A program made the position numbers and the translations under genes. A DNA stretch of 64,000 bases from Gonocerus acuteangulatus. Lineage: Eukaryota; Arthropoda; Insecta; Hemiptera; Coreidae. The notes under the pieces were generated by a model. It was not told the origin of the DNA. It ran no database searches and saw only the letters and a program-made list of their open reading frames with translations. The stretch is taken from NCBI GenBank assembly GCA_946811695.1, contig OX328132.1, positions 92,116,814 to 92,180,813 on the forward strand. Reading direction: 5' to 3'. Shown piece after piece: positions 46,237 through 55,857 of the stretch (position 1 is its first letter; each line of letters begins with the position of its first letter).

Positions 46237-46791
46237 TCATATTGCCATATGGCAAGTTTCAGATGTGCATTGTTGTACCGAGGCCTGTTGACATAGAGTA
46301 GAGCCGATGGGACTGCTTTGAGACTGTTCTACGTCTTGCTTCTTTGCGCTTGCTTGTATTTTCCCACCCGATCTTCCTTCAATAGTTCTGAGAACGGGTT
46401 TCCATGTAGGATGTAGAATGACACCTTCATCTCTGTTCAGAGTCTTAGGTTGCTTGAATATTTCGACAGCCTCTCTTACTAGCCTTCTTTGACGATTGTC
46501 TTCTTTGGCTAGGACTCTGGCTTCGTCAAAAAGCATTTGCCCGGGACATTCTTCACCATGTCTTGCAACGGCAGACGTTTTTGTGCGTCTCAGGCGGTAG
46601 TCAGCGCAATGTTGGCCTATTCTAGTGGCTATTTTCTTCCCCGTCTGTCCTACGTAGACTCTCCCACAGTCGCAAGGGAGAAGATAAACGCCTTTGTCTT
46701 GCAGCCTCTGTTTATCTTTTGCCGATCCTAGCCAGTCGCCTATTTTATCCAAAGTTCGAAAAGCGACGTCTACTCCTAGACTTATGAACAT
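46237..46791 (-). pseudogene. GIY-YIG endonuclease domain of Penelope-like element
   Basis: 184 codons on the minus strand. KGVYLLPCDCGRVYVGQTGKKIATRIGQHCADYR is the GIY-YIG core with the PLE-type Cys pair (PCDCG) and YVGQT. Downstream Arg, His and Glu-containing segments (RHGEECPGQ, DEARVLAKE) follow the family order. The domain nicks DNA for retroelement integration in known PLEs. It is separated from the RT frame by stops here, so the full polyprotein is broken. Confidence 0.88.
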
Positions 46792-46884
46792 TCTGCCTAT
46801 CTTCTCACTTATCCCTCGGACGTATGGCAGCGATACTCTGTGACCCAGTTCTTCTTTTTGTGTCTCAACAATTTCTTTTTGTTT

Positions 46885-47494
46885 TTACATTTTAATACGA
46901 CTGACTGCTCTATCTACTTGCATTGTTGCATAGCCGTTAGACTTGAGGTCGTTCTTGAGGAAAGCGAGTTCTTTATCTAGGTAGGCTTCGTTGCTACATA
47001 ATTCGAAAGCCCCGTGAGTCAGAGTCTGCACAACTCCTCTCTTCTGCGCTGGGTGGTGGTGGGATTCAGCATGCAGATATCGTCCGGTAGCAGTAGGTTT
47101 CCTGTAGACTGTATGTCCCAATCCTCCGCCTGTTTCCTTGATGATCAGAAGATCCAAAAATGGAAGCATTCCATCCTTCTCTTCTTCCATTGTAAAATTG
47201 ATTGATGGGTGGGAAGCATTCAGAAAGCTTAGGAACTTTTTCAATTCTTCAGGACCATGCTGCCAGACTACTAATACGTCGTCTACGTATCTGAGCCACA
47301 ATTTCGGCTTGAGCGTTGCCGTATTTATCGATTGCTTCTCAAATTCCTCCATAAAGATGTCTGCTACCACTGGTGATAGAGGGCTCCCCATCGCCACTCC
47401 ATCCTTTTGTTTGTAGATAACATCTTTATATTGGAAAAAACAAGGCGTGAGGCATATCTCTGCGAGCTGCATCATCTTACCTTGGAGCAGACTC
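46885..47494 (-). pseudogene. Penelope-type reverse transcriptase fragment
   Basis: About 200 codons on the minus strand: YKDVIYKQKDGVAMGSPLSPVVADIFMEEFE, then LWLRYVDDVLVVW with the catalytic YVDD intact, then LPFLDLLIIKE and VYRKPTATGRYLHAESHHHP. This is the palm-to-thumb part of a PLE RT. The fingers and N-terminal region are missing. Codons upstream of 47494 belong to the opposite copy read antisense and should not be counted. Confidence 0.88.
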
Positions 47495-47635
47495 TTCTCC
47501 AAGGTAAGATGATGAAGCTCGCAGAGATATGCCTCAAGTCTTGTTTTTTCCAGTATAAAGATGTTATCTACAAACAAAAGGATGGATTGGCGATGGGGAG
47601 CCCTCTATCACCAGTGGGAGCAGACCACCAGTGGG

Positions 47636-47936
47636 GGCAAATGCTTTTTGACGAAGCCAGAGTCCTAGCCAAAGAAGACAATCGTCAAAGAAGGCTAGTA
47701 AGAGAGGCTGTCGAAATATTCAAGCAACCTAAGACTCTGAACAGAGATGAAGGTGTCATTCTACATCCTACATGGAAACCCGTTCTCAGAACTATTGAAG
47801 GAAGATCGGGTGGGAAAATACAAGCAAGCGCAAAGAAGCAAGACGTAGAACAGTCTCAAAGCAGTCCCATCGGCTCTACTCTATGTCAACAGGCCTCGGT
47901 ACAACAATGCACATCTGAAACTTGCCATATGGCAAT
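47636..47936 (+). repeat. Duplicated GIY-YIG segment inside the RT
   Basis: This stretch is the same as 48337-48637 (starting gcaaatgctttttgacgaag and ending acttgccatatggcaat). Entry shows shared 'gggcaaatg'-type sequence, and exit joins at 'gcaatgcaacggctatg', a short overlap with the RT 3' sequence. Confidence 0.9.
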
Positions 47937-48085
47937 GCAACGGCTATGCAACAATGCAAGTAGATAGAGCAGTCAGTCGTATTAAAAAGTAAAAACAAAA
48001 AGAAATTGTTGAGACACAAAAAGAAGAACTGGGTCACAGAGTATCGCTGCCATACGTCCGAGGGATAAGTGAGAAGATAGGCAGA

Positions 48086-48640
48086 ATGTTCATAAGTCTA
48101 GGAGTAGACGTCGCTTTTCGAACTTTGGATAAAATAGGCGACTGGCTAGGATCGGCAAAAGATAAACAGAGGCTGCAAGACAAAGGCGTTTATCTTCTCC
48201 CTTGCGACTGTGGGAGAGTCTACGTAGGACAGACGGGGAAGAAAATAGCCACTAGAATAGGCCAACATTGCGCTGACTACCGCCCGAGACGCACAAAAAC
48301 GTCTGCCGTTGCAAGACATGGTGAAGAATGTCCCGGGCAAATGCTTTTTGACGAAGCCAGAGTCCTAGCCAAAGAAGACAATCGTCAAAGAAGGCTAGTA
48401 AGAGAGGCTGTCGAAATATTCAAGCAACCTAAGACTCTGAACAGAGATGAAGGTGTCATTCTACATCCTACATGGAAACCCGTTCTCAGAACTATTGAAG
48501 GAAGATCGGGTGGGAAAATACAAGCAAGCGCAAAGAAGCAAGACGTAGAACAGTCTCAAAGCAGTCCCATCGGCTCTACTCTATGTCAACAGGCCTCGGT
48601 ACAACAATGCACATCTGAAACTTGCCATATGGCAATATGA
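48086..48640 (+). pseudogene. GIY-YIG endonuclease domain, second copy
   Basis: 184 codons, differing from 46237-46791 by very little (for example DYRPRRT versus DYRLRRT). It keeps GVYLLPCDCGRVYVGQT. The attached RT is defective, so the element cannot be autonomous. Confidence 0.88.
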
Positions 48641-48704
48641 TCAATCGAATATATAGGTTATTATAAAATAACAAGTATACAAAAAATTTAAAGACATGGA
48701 CCGT

Positions 48705-48735
48705 CTGAAGAAGCAGAATGTGATTTCTGCGAAAT
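48705..48735 (+). ncRNA. Hammerhead-like hairpin at Penelope-like end
   Basis: CTGAAGA-A-GCAGAA-TGTGAT-TTCTGC-GAAAT, then TATTACGCAAATAAATCGAC. Same as the copy at 46142-46172; the downstream sequence differs by one base (ccgctgg versus ctgctgg). Confidence 0.6.
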
Positions 48736-48776
48736 ATTACGCAAATAAATCGACCGCTGGAGAATGCCGTATTAAC

Positions 48777-48779
<3 letters not shown>

Positions 48780-48842
<63 letters not shown>
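48780..48842. repeat. (TA)n microsatellite
   Basis: About 30 TA units abutting the plus Penelope-like end ('gtattaacacaaa'). Confidence 0.95.
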
Positions 48843-48843
<1 letters not shown>

Positions 48844-49171
48844 CCCTATATTTATATATCCTCGTCCTAATATAATATAGAAGCAGACTCAAATATATAA
48901 AATAATATGTAATAATTGAGGTAATAATAATATCATCCATGTAATAATAGAGACACGAACCATAAAATTTAAAAAAAAATGAAATTTCCACCTCAAACTA
49001 AATAATATCAAATTTACAAGCACATAATATGAAGATTATTATTTTTTTTAAAATAATGCAAAATCATACAGATAATTGGATTGAAAATGGCTTATAGCCG
49101 AAACGTTTCCAGAACAAAAATGTAATATAAAATATAAAATAATTGAAGACTGAATAAGCTGTTACCAACTA

Positions 49172-49208
49172 CCCATATATATATATATATATAAATATAT
49201 ATATATAT

Positions 49209-49246
<38 letters not shown>
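49172..49246. repeat. Interrupted (TA)n microsatellite
   Basis: TA tract broken by 'aaata' and 'gata'. A degenerate hairpin motif (ttgaaaatggcttatagccg then aaac) lies 70 bp upstream at 49081. Confidence 0.9.
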
Positions 49247-49252
<6 letters not shown>

Positions 49253-49335
49253 GTATTTATATATATTCGTGTGGTTGTGTGTGTGTTCGTTGGATGCATG
49301 GCTCAATCACGAACATTTTCTAAGCCTCTTTACTA

Positions 49336-49618
49336 CATGGGCGTATATAGAAAATATTTTCGGAGGGGGCTGGGAAACTTTCGGGGGGGGGGGGGCTGAG
49401 ACCTTTTCCGGTGTATGGAATACTAACAATTTAGATCTTCTAAGAGTTTTAGCCAATTTAAACGCTATTACACCCAAAATAGAATATGTTTTATGAACTA
49501 AATGATCTTATTTAATTTATTTTTAAGGGTTTTATACAATTTTTACCGATGAAATCAAAATTTCGGGGGGGGGGGGGGCTGCAGCCCCCTCAGCCCCCCC
49601 CCCTTATATATGCCCATG
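49336..49618. mobile_element. G-rich hAT-like MITE (family M), copy 5, intact
   Basis: The ends catgggcgtatata and tatatgcccatg are flanked by a perfect 8-bp duplication ctttacta (49328-49335 and 49619-49626). Subterminal G12-type runs and the palindrome ctgcag lie near the right end. It inserted about 70 bp upstream of the last exon's acceptor. Confidence 0.92.
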
Positions 49619-49688
49619 CTTTACTACAATAGATGTTTTTTTTTTAATTTACATTACATATTTGTTTTTTCGTTTCTTCATGTTGCAG

Positions 49689-50180
49689 GTAGTAACTGAA
49701 AAAGTAAAACTTGATCATCTACCTCGAAGAAACCAATCCAGAGCAGTTACCGACTACACAGTTTTCCGAAAAAAAACTCTCTAACATTCGTCTAGTGAGA
49801 CCAAACCAAATCTTGAAAATTTCAGACACTGGTTTATAAAACTTTGTACATTATATGTCACAAGAAATTTCCCCAAAGATTGCCCCGTTTATTTTATTTT
49901 ATTTTTATTGCATAAGCTTTAAATTTTATTTATTATACTATTATATATATTTATATTTTTTAAGTAATTGTTACGTATAGATGTTCTGAATGGCATTGCT
50001 TATGGTGTAAATTTATTGTAAATACGACAATGCATGTCTGTACGGGTTTTTTAAAAAATGTATTCAGCCCAGCCTTTGGAGCTGTTTTTAGTTGACGTTT
50101 TATGATTGATTAAATTTTAAATACGTTTCTGTGATATTTGAGTGTACCTTAATATTTGTGAATCTTAAAAATATAACTAA
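49689..50180 (+). other. Probable 3' UTR exon of the GAS1-like gene
   Basis: A long pyrimidine tract (ttgttttttcgtttcttcat) and 'gttgcag' ending at 49688 make a strong acceptor. Splicing from 45626 gives AG+G then TAG at 49690-49692. No later coding frame is seen. The 3' boundary is uncertain: an A12 run occurs near 50180 and an AATAAA-like hexamer near 50302. Confidence 0.55.
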
Positions 50181-51387
50181 AAAAAAAAAACCTATTAGTT
50201 CTTTATTTATTAAAAACTTCTTCTGTGAAATTATTTTAATGCGTTATATATATATATAAAGAGATGAAACAATTTACGCAATGGATCAATATGAGCTTGA
50301 AAATAAAACGGAGACTTAAAGAATTTAAAAACAAAAACACATTTTTACAATTTCTTTGTTGTTTAAAGTAACTATCAGATAATTGCCGAACAGTTGAAAC
50401 ATGTAGTTAAGACAGAATCCAATGAAAAATATTTTTACAAAATAGCCATTGGGCAGTATCTCTTTGGTAATGAAAGAAGGCAATTCGGAATTTACTTACT
50501 TACTTTCTGAATGGATTTACAGTCTATTTAAAACAAAAACCTTCCCAAGAATATATTATTTGAATAGGCGGAAGGTCATGCATATATAAAACTGAACTTT
50601 GGTGGATATTGAGTTATTTGAGATCTTCTTTGTCGTCATTCTACTATCTTTTGCGCAGCTTTCTCCAATTTCTTGATCATACAACATCCGCCGAAGTAAT
50701 CGAGGTGAAGGTATTCTTTCAACTACTCCGAGCCAGCCTAATCGTCTTATATTGATAATTCTTAAGTCTTTAACGAACAATCATTGATTTAGCGGGTTTT
50801 AGTTTTGAACTTTTAAATTTAGCGCCAGCGTCGCCAGATTAGTTTTAAATTTTCCCGCTGCGTGCAAGGAGGACGTAAAAAGTATACTGGGACATCGGAA
50901 GCTCGTCTTTGCCTGGGAAACCGAGAACGTCACCGCTCTATGTTATTCCCTAATCTGTCAACAAATGTTGACACGTAAATGAAATATTTTGCAGGTAGAA
51001 ACAATTAGATATGTAGAGTAGGCAACACGTAACACACCTAAATCTGTTGCGGGTTGCCTGTTTCTCAAAACCTCTCAATGAACATTAACCGCTATAACGG
51101 TATACCATGAATACCGGAAGGACGATTTTTTTTTACGTTTCAAAATCTCTTATTTTTTTAAATAGGCCTCCAATTGTAAAAAAATCGGGCAATATAATCA
51201 TTTTTGAACCAATGGGGAATTTTGTCCGTTAAAGGGTTAATATAACAGGCACGAGAAAAAAAAACAAAAAAAAAAAAACTCTTATAATGCGGAATTCTCC
51301 CATATCCTATAGCCATTGCTATCTCTAATTGAATCTACATATTTTACTCTGGACACTCCCTTTTAAATCTCCTTAGAAGATGGCAAA
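50181..51387. other. Intergenic AT-rich DNA
   Basis: No supportable gene. The short minus-strand frame at 50556-50780 has no motif. Confidence 0.4.
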
Positions 51388-52190
51388 AATCGGGTCTTTT
51401 TGCGAAGACCACATCCAGTTACTCTTGAAGTAGCAGTAGTGATTTATAACAGTTACTCGTATTCGCTGATAAGCTTACTGATTAGCTAATAGGTTCTTTG
51501 CTGGTTATCTATTACTACTTGACTCGTTATCTACGGTTATAATTCATATTAAATAATGGCAAGCAATATTTATTAATAAAAAGGTTAATATGATCAAAAT
51601 CAATTCTCTCAACTACGAAAAAAGTTATTAAGCATTAAAATTAACTGTTTTGCAGGTTATGAAGGATAACATAAAGAATGATATTTGTAAACACACATAT
51701 TTTATTCCTTTTCTCTCTCTTTTTGGATATTTTACATTTATTTAGCATTATGGGCATACTTGCTATGCGTTTCCGCTCGCTACGCTCGCTCAAGAAGATA
51801 TAAAAACTCTAGTCAATCCAACTCGCTAAAATCAATAGAATTCTATTAATTTTAGCCACTCTAGTCTATCCAACTCGCTAAAATTAATAGAATTCTATTA
51901 ATTTTTCCGAGTAAAAAACCAATCGCTTTTTCTTTGTTAGGAACATCGCGAACTAATTGTAAAAGACCCATTTTTTCTCACTAACATAAGCAGAGCTTTT
52001 TTATAAACAGAAGCTAATTCACTGTTGAAGGTTACTTTACTCCCGGCAAGAACCAATACAATTGGTCATCGGAATTCTCCAATAGGAAGGCAAAGGAGTT
52101 ATGCGCATGCGCTGAATCACTGATAAAATCACTACTGCTACTTGAAAAGTAACTGGATGTGGTCGTCGAAGAAAGACCCCAAAAATCAAA
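51388..52190. mobile_element. Element with about 55-bp inverted ends
   Basis: 'aaaatcgggtctttttgcga', 'agaccacatccagttactct' and 'gaagtagcagtagtgattt' at the left are mirrored at about 52127-52190. The interior holds no frame but does hold the 52-bp tandem repeat. It is likely a non-autonomous DNA element. Target duplication not resolved. Confidence 0.65.
51806..51909. repeat. 52-bp tandem repeat with palindromic core
   Basis: 'actctagtcaatccaactcg' starts at 51806 and recurs (with ctatcc) at 51858. Each unit contains aatagaattctatt, a perfect palindrome centred on GAATTC. Confidence 0.9.
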
Positions 52191-52640
52191 ACCCAGATTT
52201 CACTGCCATTTATTACTGTGGATCTTATTATAGTTTTCTAATTCAGCAGCTTATTACTTCTATGCGCCTTTATGCCCTCTACTGTGCAACTATTTCGGAA
52301 TACGTTAGGTGCAATAATGAATTACGTGCTTTTCCTCACGAGACAAACTTGCACTTTTGAAATTTGTTTACTAATTTTTCATTTGTTGTGAAACCTAAAC
52401 CTACCTAATGTTTCGGTTTACAATTTATCCTAAAGTTTTGACTGTTCAAAACCTCTGTTTTGTCAATATGCTGGATTTGTGGGAGAATTGTTTTTAGTTT
52501 GTAGGAAAGAGCTTGTAACTGATAAGGCTCGACTATTGAAGTCTTCTCCAGTGTTGGAGTAGTGATAGGATCCCCTCCATCTCCTCTTGCCACACACGAC
52601 GCGGCCTGCTTCCCCTCTCTTCTCTCCATCCCGAGACCCA
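52191..52640. other. Intergenic DNA
   Basis: Nothing supportable. Confidence 0.4.
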
Positions 52641-53234
52641 TTCTCCTCTAGAGAGGGAAAATTACCATTCTAGGTCTCTGATAGCGTTTAGATTGCTCAA
52701 TTCCCTGCCCTATTCCCCTCTACCGGGGCGATATTACATTTACATTACAGCCCTTAGGATTGCTCAATTCCCTGTTGTCACTATCTCTTTCTCCCTCTCT
52801 TTCTCTCTCATTCTCCTCATCTCTCACCCCCTCTTCTCCTATTCCTTTCTTCTACAGAGGGACGACCACCCTCCTACACTTTCTCCCTCCGTTTCTTCCC
52901 TCTATTCCTTGTCGGATAAGCAACCACCAATCTACTCTCCAATATTACCCTCTACTTTTCTTCTGGAGAGGAACAACCGTTCTTTTATACACTCTCGCTT
53001 TCTCTCTCTTTTCCTTATTTCTTTTCCTGGAGAGGGATGGCCACCTTCCTTCTCTTTCCACCTCAATTTCATCTCCTTGCCCCTTTCTTCTAGAGAGGGA
53101 CGACCACCAATACTCCCTGTCTTCCTCGTCTATTCTATTGAAGAGGAACACTCTGGCCCTGCAACACACATTCTCTCACCTGTTATTTATCTTCAATATT
53201 CCCCCATAATGAACTCAATAATAATTTTTATTTT
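52641..53234. repeat. CT-rich degenerate minisatellite
   Basis: A strongly strand-biased pyrimidine tract carries a recurring box, ttct(a/g)gagaggga followed by cgaccacc. It is seen near 52650, 52852, 52966, 53028, 53088 and, weaker, 53142. Spacing is 60-200 bp. The long S/L/P-rich frames here (188 and 149 codons) come from composition bias. Confidence 0.7.
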
Positions 53235-53302
53235 CACTAGAGAGAATAAAGGAGATTGATATGAAAATGAAGACCTCTCACCAATACTACAGAATATATA
53301 TA
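53235..53302. repeat. Flank shared with the first Tc1 copy
   Basis: Same as 19290-19358 (agagaataaaggagattgat...). See that entry for the meaning. Confidence 0.85.
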
Positions 53303-54883
53303 CACTCAGCGTCAAAATGTTAGACACACTATGCAAAATATTATTTTTTACTTTTCATTTGAATAGATCAGCAAACCAATACGAATTCAATTATTTTTAA
53401 CTTATCTTAAACTTATCTGGCAATGCCATTTAGTATTATAACCCATAAAAAATATATATATAAAATAAAAATGCTTAAAAAAGGATTTTAGCTGCGTCAA
53501 AATGATAGACACACTGGAAGAAGAACATAATAAAAGACGAATTTAAAATTCTGTGGCTTTTCCATCACCTTTTATTACTTAAAAAATTCAATTTGGAATT
53601 GAGTAAAATAATTGTTTAATGTTTCTTGAGGTATGTAATCCCTTGAAGCTAGATTTTTACTTTTTAGCTCATCGATTGTGGAAAATTGTCTTGATTCGCT
53701 TTATACTCTTCTTTTAAGAATTCCCCAGGCATTTTTAATAATATTAAGGTCTGGAAAAATAGCCGGCTAATCTAGTTTGTCTATATTCTTTCGGATGAGC
53801 CATTCCTTAATAATTCTTACCGAATGGATTGGAGGATTGTCTCGCTGAAATGCAGATGAATCTTCTGCCATGCCATTAAAAGTGTTGTTTTATTCTTCTG
53901 ATAAGTTTTAATACTCATGTGAATATATTCTCCTAGAAAGAAACACCAAGTAGCCTTTCTTCATGAACCTAATATTTGCCCAAACCATAACACTACCTTC
54001 GCTCATTTGCCGCCGGGGTAATATAAGTCCTACTTTTCTTAAATCATGAAAATGAAAAGAAAAACCATCAATTCCATCCAAATCAAATGTTTTCTCATCA
54101 GAAAAAAACTTTCCTCCATTAATCGGTCCTCAACATAACGTTTTCTGCAAAATTCATTTTATGATGAAAGAGGTTTTTGCGTTACTTTTTTTTCAATATG
54201 TTTTTTTATCTTTTCAGTAATCCGCGCACATTCCTAGACTTGGTGTGAACACCGGCTTCCTCTGCAATTGCTTTGACTGTTTTGCATGAGTGTGATGCGA
54301 TTCTTAGATCAATTGTTCCAGCCTAATTGATAAAGTTGGTTGTCTTCCAGTTGAGACAACCAACTTCCGTACGGTACCCATTACGGCTCTCCGAACGGAA
54401 TTAACTGGACTAGATTCGATAAACTTAGTTCTATTTGACTTGGAATCTCCCTAAAACCCATCTCATCCTTGAGTAGCAATGAAATTAACGGCAGTCTTCT
54501 CGAGACAACCAATTCTTTTTTCTTATACTTTAACTGAAAAATTCACGACTGTTGTCATTGAAATTGACCACAGGAGAAATGGTAAATGCCAAATCTTAAT
54601 TTTTTTTAAGGGTTATGGTCTAAAAATGCCTTATCAACCATTAGAAAATTAAAGGATTGTGAAAAACGACAAGTGTGTGTATCATTTTGACGCACCAAAA
54701 TAAAGACATTATCGGTTATTTATTTATCTCTTGATATAGCACAGAGGTAAACTGTAAATTTAATTTTTTTACAAATATATACATTTGAAATAACTTATAA
54801 AAAATAATAAAACCACAATTTGAATAAAATTATATTCTGTTTTCGAAATTTCAAGGGTGTGTCTATCATTTTGACACTGAGTG
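53303..54883 (-). mobile_element. Tc1-like transposon, second inactive copy
   Basis: It has the same termini (cactcagcgtcaaaatg / gacactgagtg, one change at the right end) and inner direct-repeat boxes as 19359-20917, with TA on both sides. Over the portion compared by eye the two copies are roughly nine-tenths identical. The minus-strand transposase has stops, and the PDLN..KNAWG block again carries Lys for the catalytic Glu. The right end runs into (TA)n. Confidence 0.93.

Positions 54884-54885
<2 letters not shown>

Positions 54886-54939
<54 letters not shown>
54886..54939. repeat. (TA)n microsatellite
   Basis: About 27 units between the Tc1 right end and the palindrome. Confidence 0.95.
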
Positions 54940-54941
<2 letters not shown>

Positions 54942-55220
54942 TTTCTCAGATTTTAGGAGGCTTGGGGTCGTTAAAGCAGTAATCCTTCCTTCACACTACT
55001 TTATTTATTAGGCCCGATCTGTTTCCCCAACCTCTTCAGGGGCACTTTTACAACAAAACATTATTTTTTGTACATCCAAACGAAACAATTTTTATATAAG
55101 TTAAAAAATGTTTCGTTTGGATGTACTGAAAATAATGTTTTGTTGTAGAAGTGCCCCTGAAGAAGTGTGAAAATATGCACGAAACAACCCCAAGCCTCCT
55201 AAAATATGAGAGAATTTATA
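54938..55220. mobile_element. Palindromic element with hairpin motifs in both arms
   Basis: 'aaattttctcagattttagg' at the left is mirrored by 'cctaaaatatgagagaattt' at the right, and 'acatccaaacgaaacaattt' by 'aaatgtttcgtttggatgta' at the centre (about 55097). Arms diverge between 54960 and 55035. It is flanked on both sides by TA tracts (54886-54939 and 55246-55272). Same layout as the Penelope-like pair at 46-48.8 kb but without coding sequence. Confidence 0.75.
55157..55185 (+). ncRNA. Hammerhead-like hairpin
   Basis: CTGAAGA-A-GTGT-GAAAATAT-GCAC-GAAAC. The stem is four pairs including one G-T. The left arm has a shorter version on the minus strand at 55021-55039 (CTGAAGA...GGGGAAAC). Confidence 0.5.
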
Positions 55221-55272
55221 TATATTTTGGGTCACTTGCAAAAATAATATATATATATATATATATATATAC

Positions 55273-55857
55273 ATTAAAAACTCACAGGTAGTTGAACAGG
55301 CCTTTCATATAAAAATAATAATATTTCAAATTTTGCGTAGGAATATTACAAATGTTTTCCGATGTTGAGAATAAATTTAATTTTCATAACGTCTAAAGGT
55401 GAAGAGAATGTAGTTTCGAGTGCCTAATGGAAAATTGAGGCTTTTTCTCCTTGTAACAGTATTACATTTATGTTATACTCGGTAAAGTTATTCCCAGAAG
55501 TGCGCTGGGGATTATAGTATCTGCTTGTCTTATATAGGAGGAGAATGACAAAAAATAAAAATAAATAAATTAACACAAATTAATAAATATGATTTTTACA
55601 ACTTACGAATAAGGCAAATTTTCAATGTTTTCAGGGGCTTAGTCCCATTTTCAAGCTCAATCAATCGTCCTTGCTCCTTTCTTACGCACAATTTTTGTCT
55701 CATCAGGATCAATTTTTAAATGGGGAAGTATATCTTCCAGCAAGTGGACCAAATCATGATTGAAACTATGAACAGTGATGCCAAAGGGACTGATGATTTG
55801 AATCGATAAAGCAAATATCGAGTATCGATACCCGAATGAAGTATAGTCAATTGAAAT
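55273..55857. other. Intergenic AT-rich DNA
   Basis: No gene. A motif near 55635-55675 (minus strand ttgaaaatgggactaagccc then ctgaaaac) may be a very decayed relative of the hairpin family. Confidence 0.35.

Larger units (their letters stand above)
46065..47494 (-). mobile_element. Penelope-like retroelement, minus-strand half
   Basis: It carries, in 5' to 3' order on the minus strand, a reverse-transcriptase C-terminal part, a linker, a GIY-YIG domain, and a non-coding end with a hammerhead-like hairpin. It joins the plus-strand copy head to head at about 47494 through a near-perfect palindrome (catcttaccttggag / ctccaaggtaagatg). The 5' part of the RT is absent from both halves, so the pair is 5'-truncated. 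It lies in the last intron of the GAS1-like gene. Confidence 0.9.
47495..48775 (+). mobile_element. Penelope-like retroelement, plus-strand half, rearranged
   Basis: It begins as the mirror of the minus copy (YKDVIYKQKDGLAMGSPLSP). At about 47634 it jumps into the late GIY-YIG coding region for about 300 bp. It returns to the RT C-terminal end at about 47937, then runs through a full GIY-YIG frame and the hairpin-bearing end. About 440 bp of RT, including YVDD, is missing. The order suggests template switching during reverse transcription. Confidence 0.85.

Noticed and set aside
46537..47416. Antisense frames within the Penelope-like element (for example 47138-47416 and 46537-46731)
   Set aside because: They are shadows of the RT and GIY-YIG frames on the opposite strand.
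52693..53259. 188-codon and 149-codon overlapping plus-strand frames rich in S, L and P
   Set aside because: They lie in a pyrimidine-rich minisatellite; two overlapping frames are open at once, which is expected from composition and not from coding.
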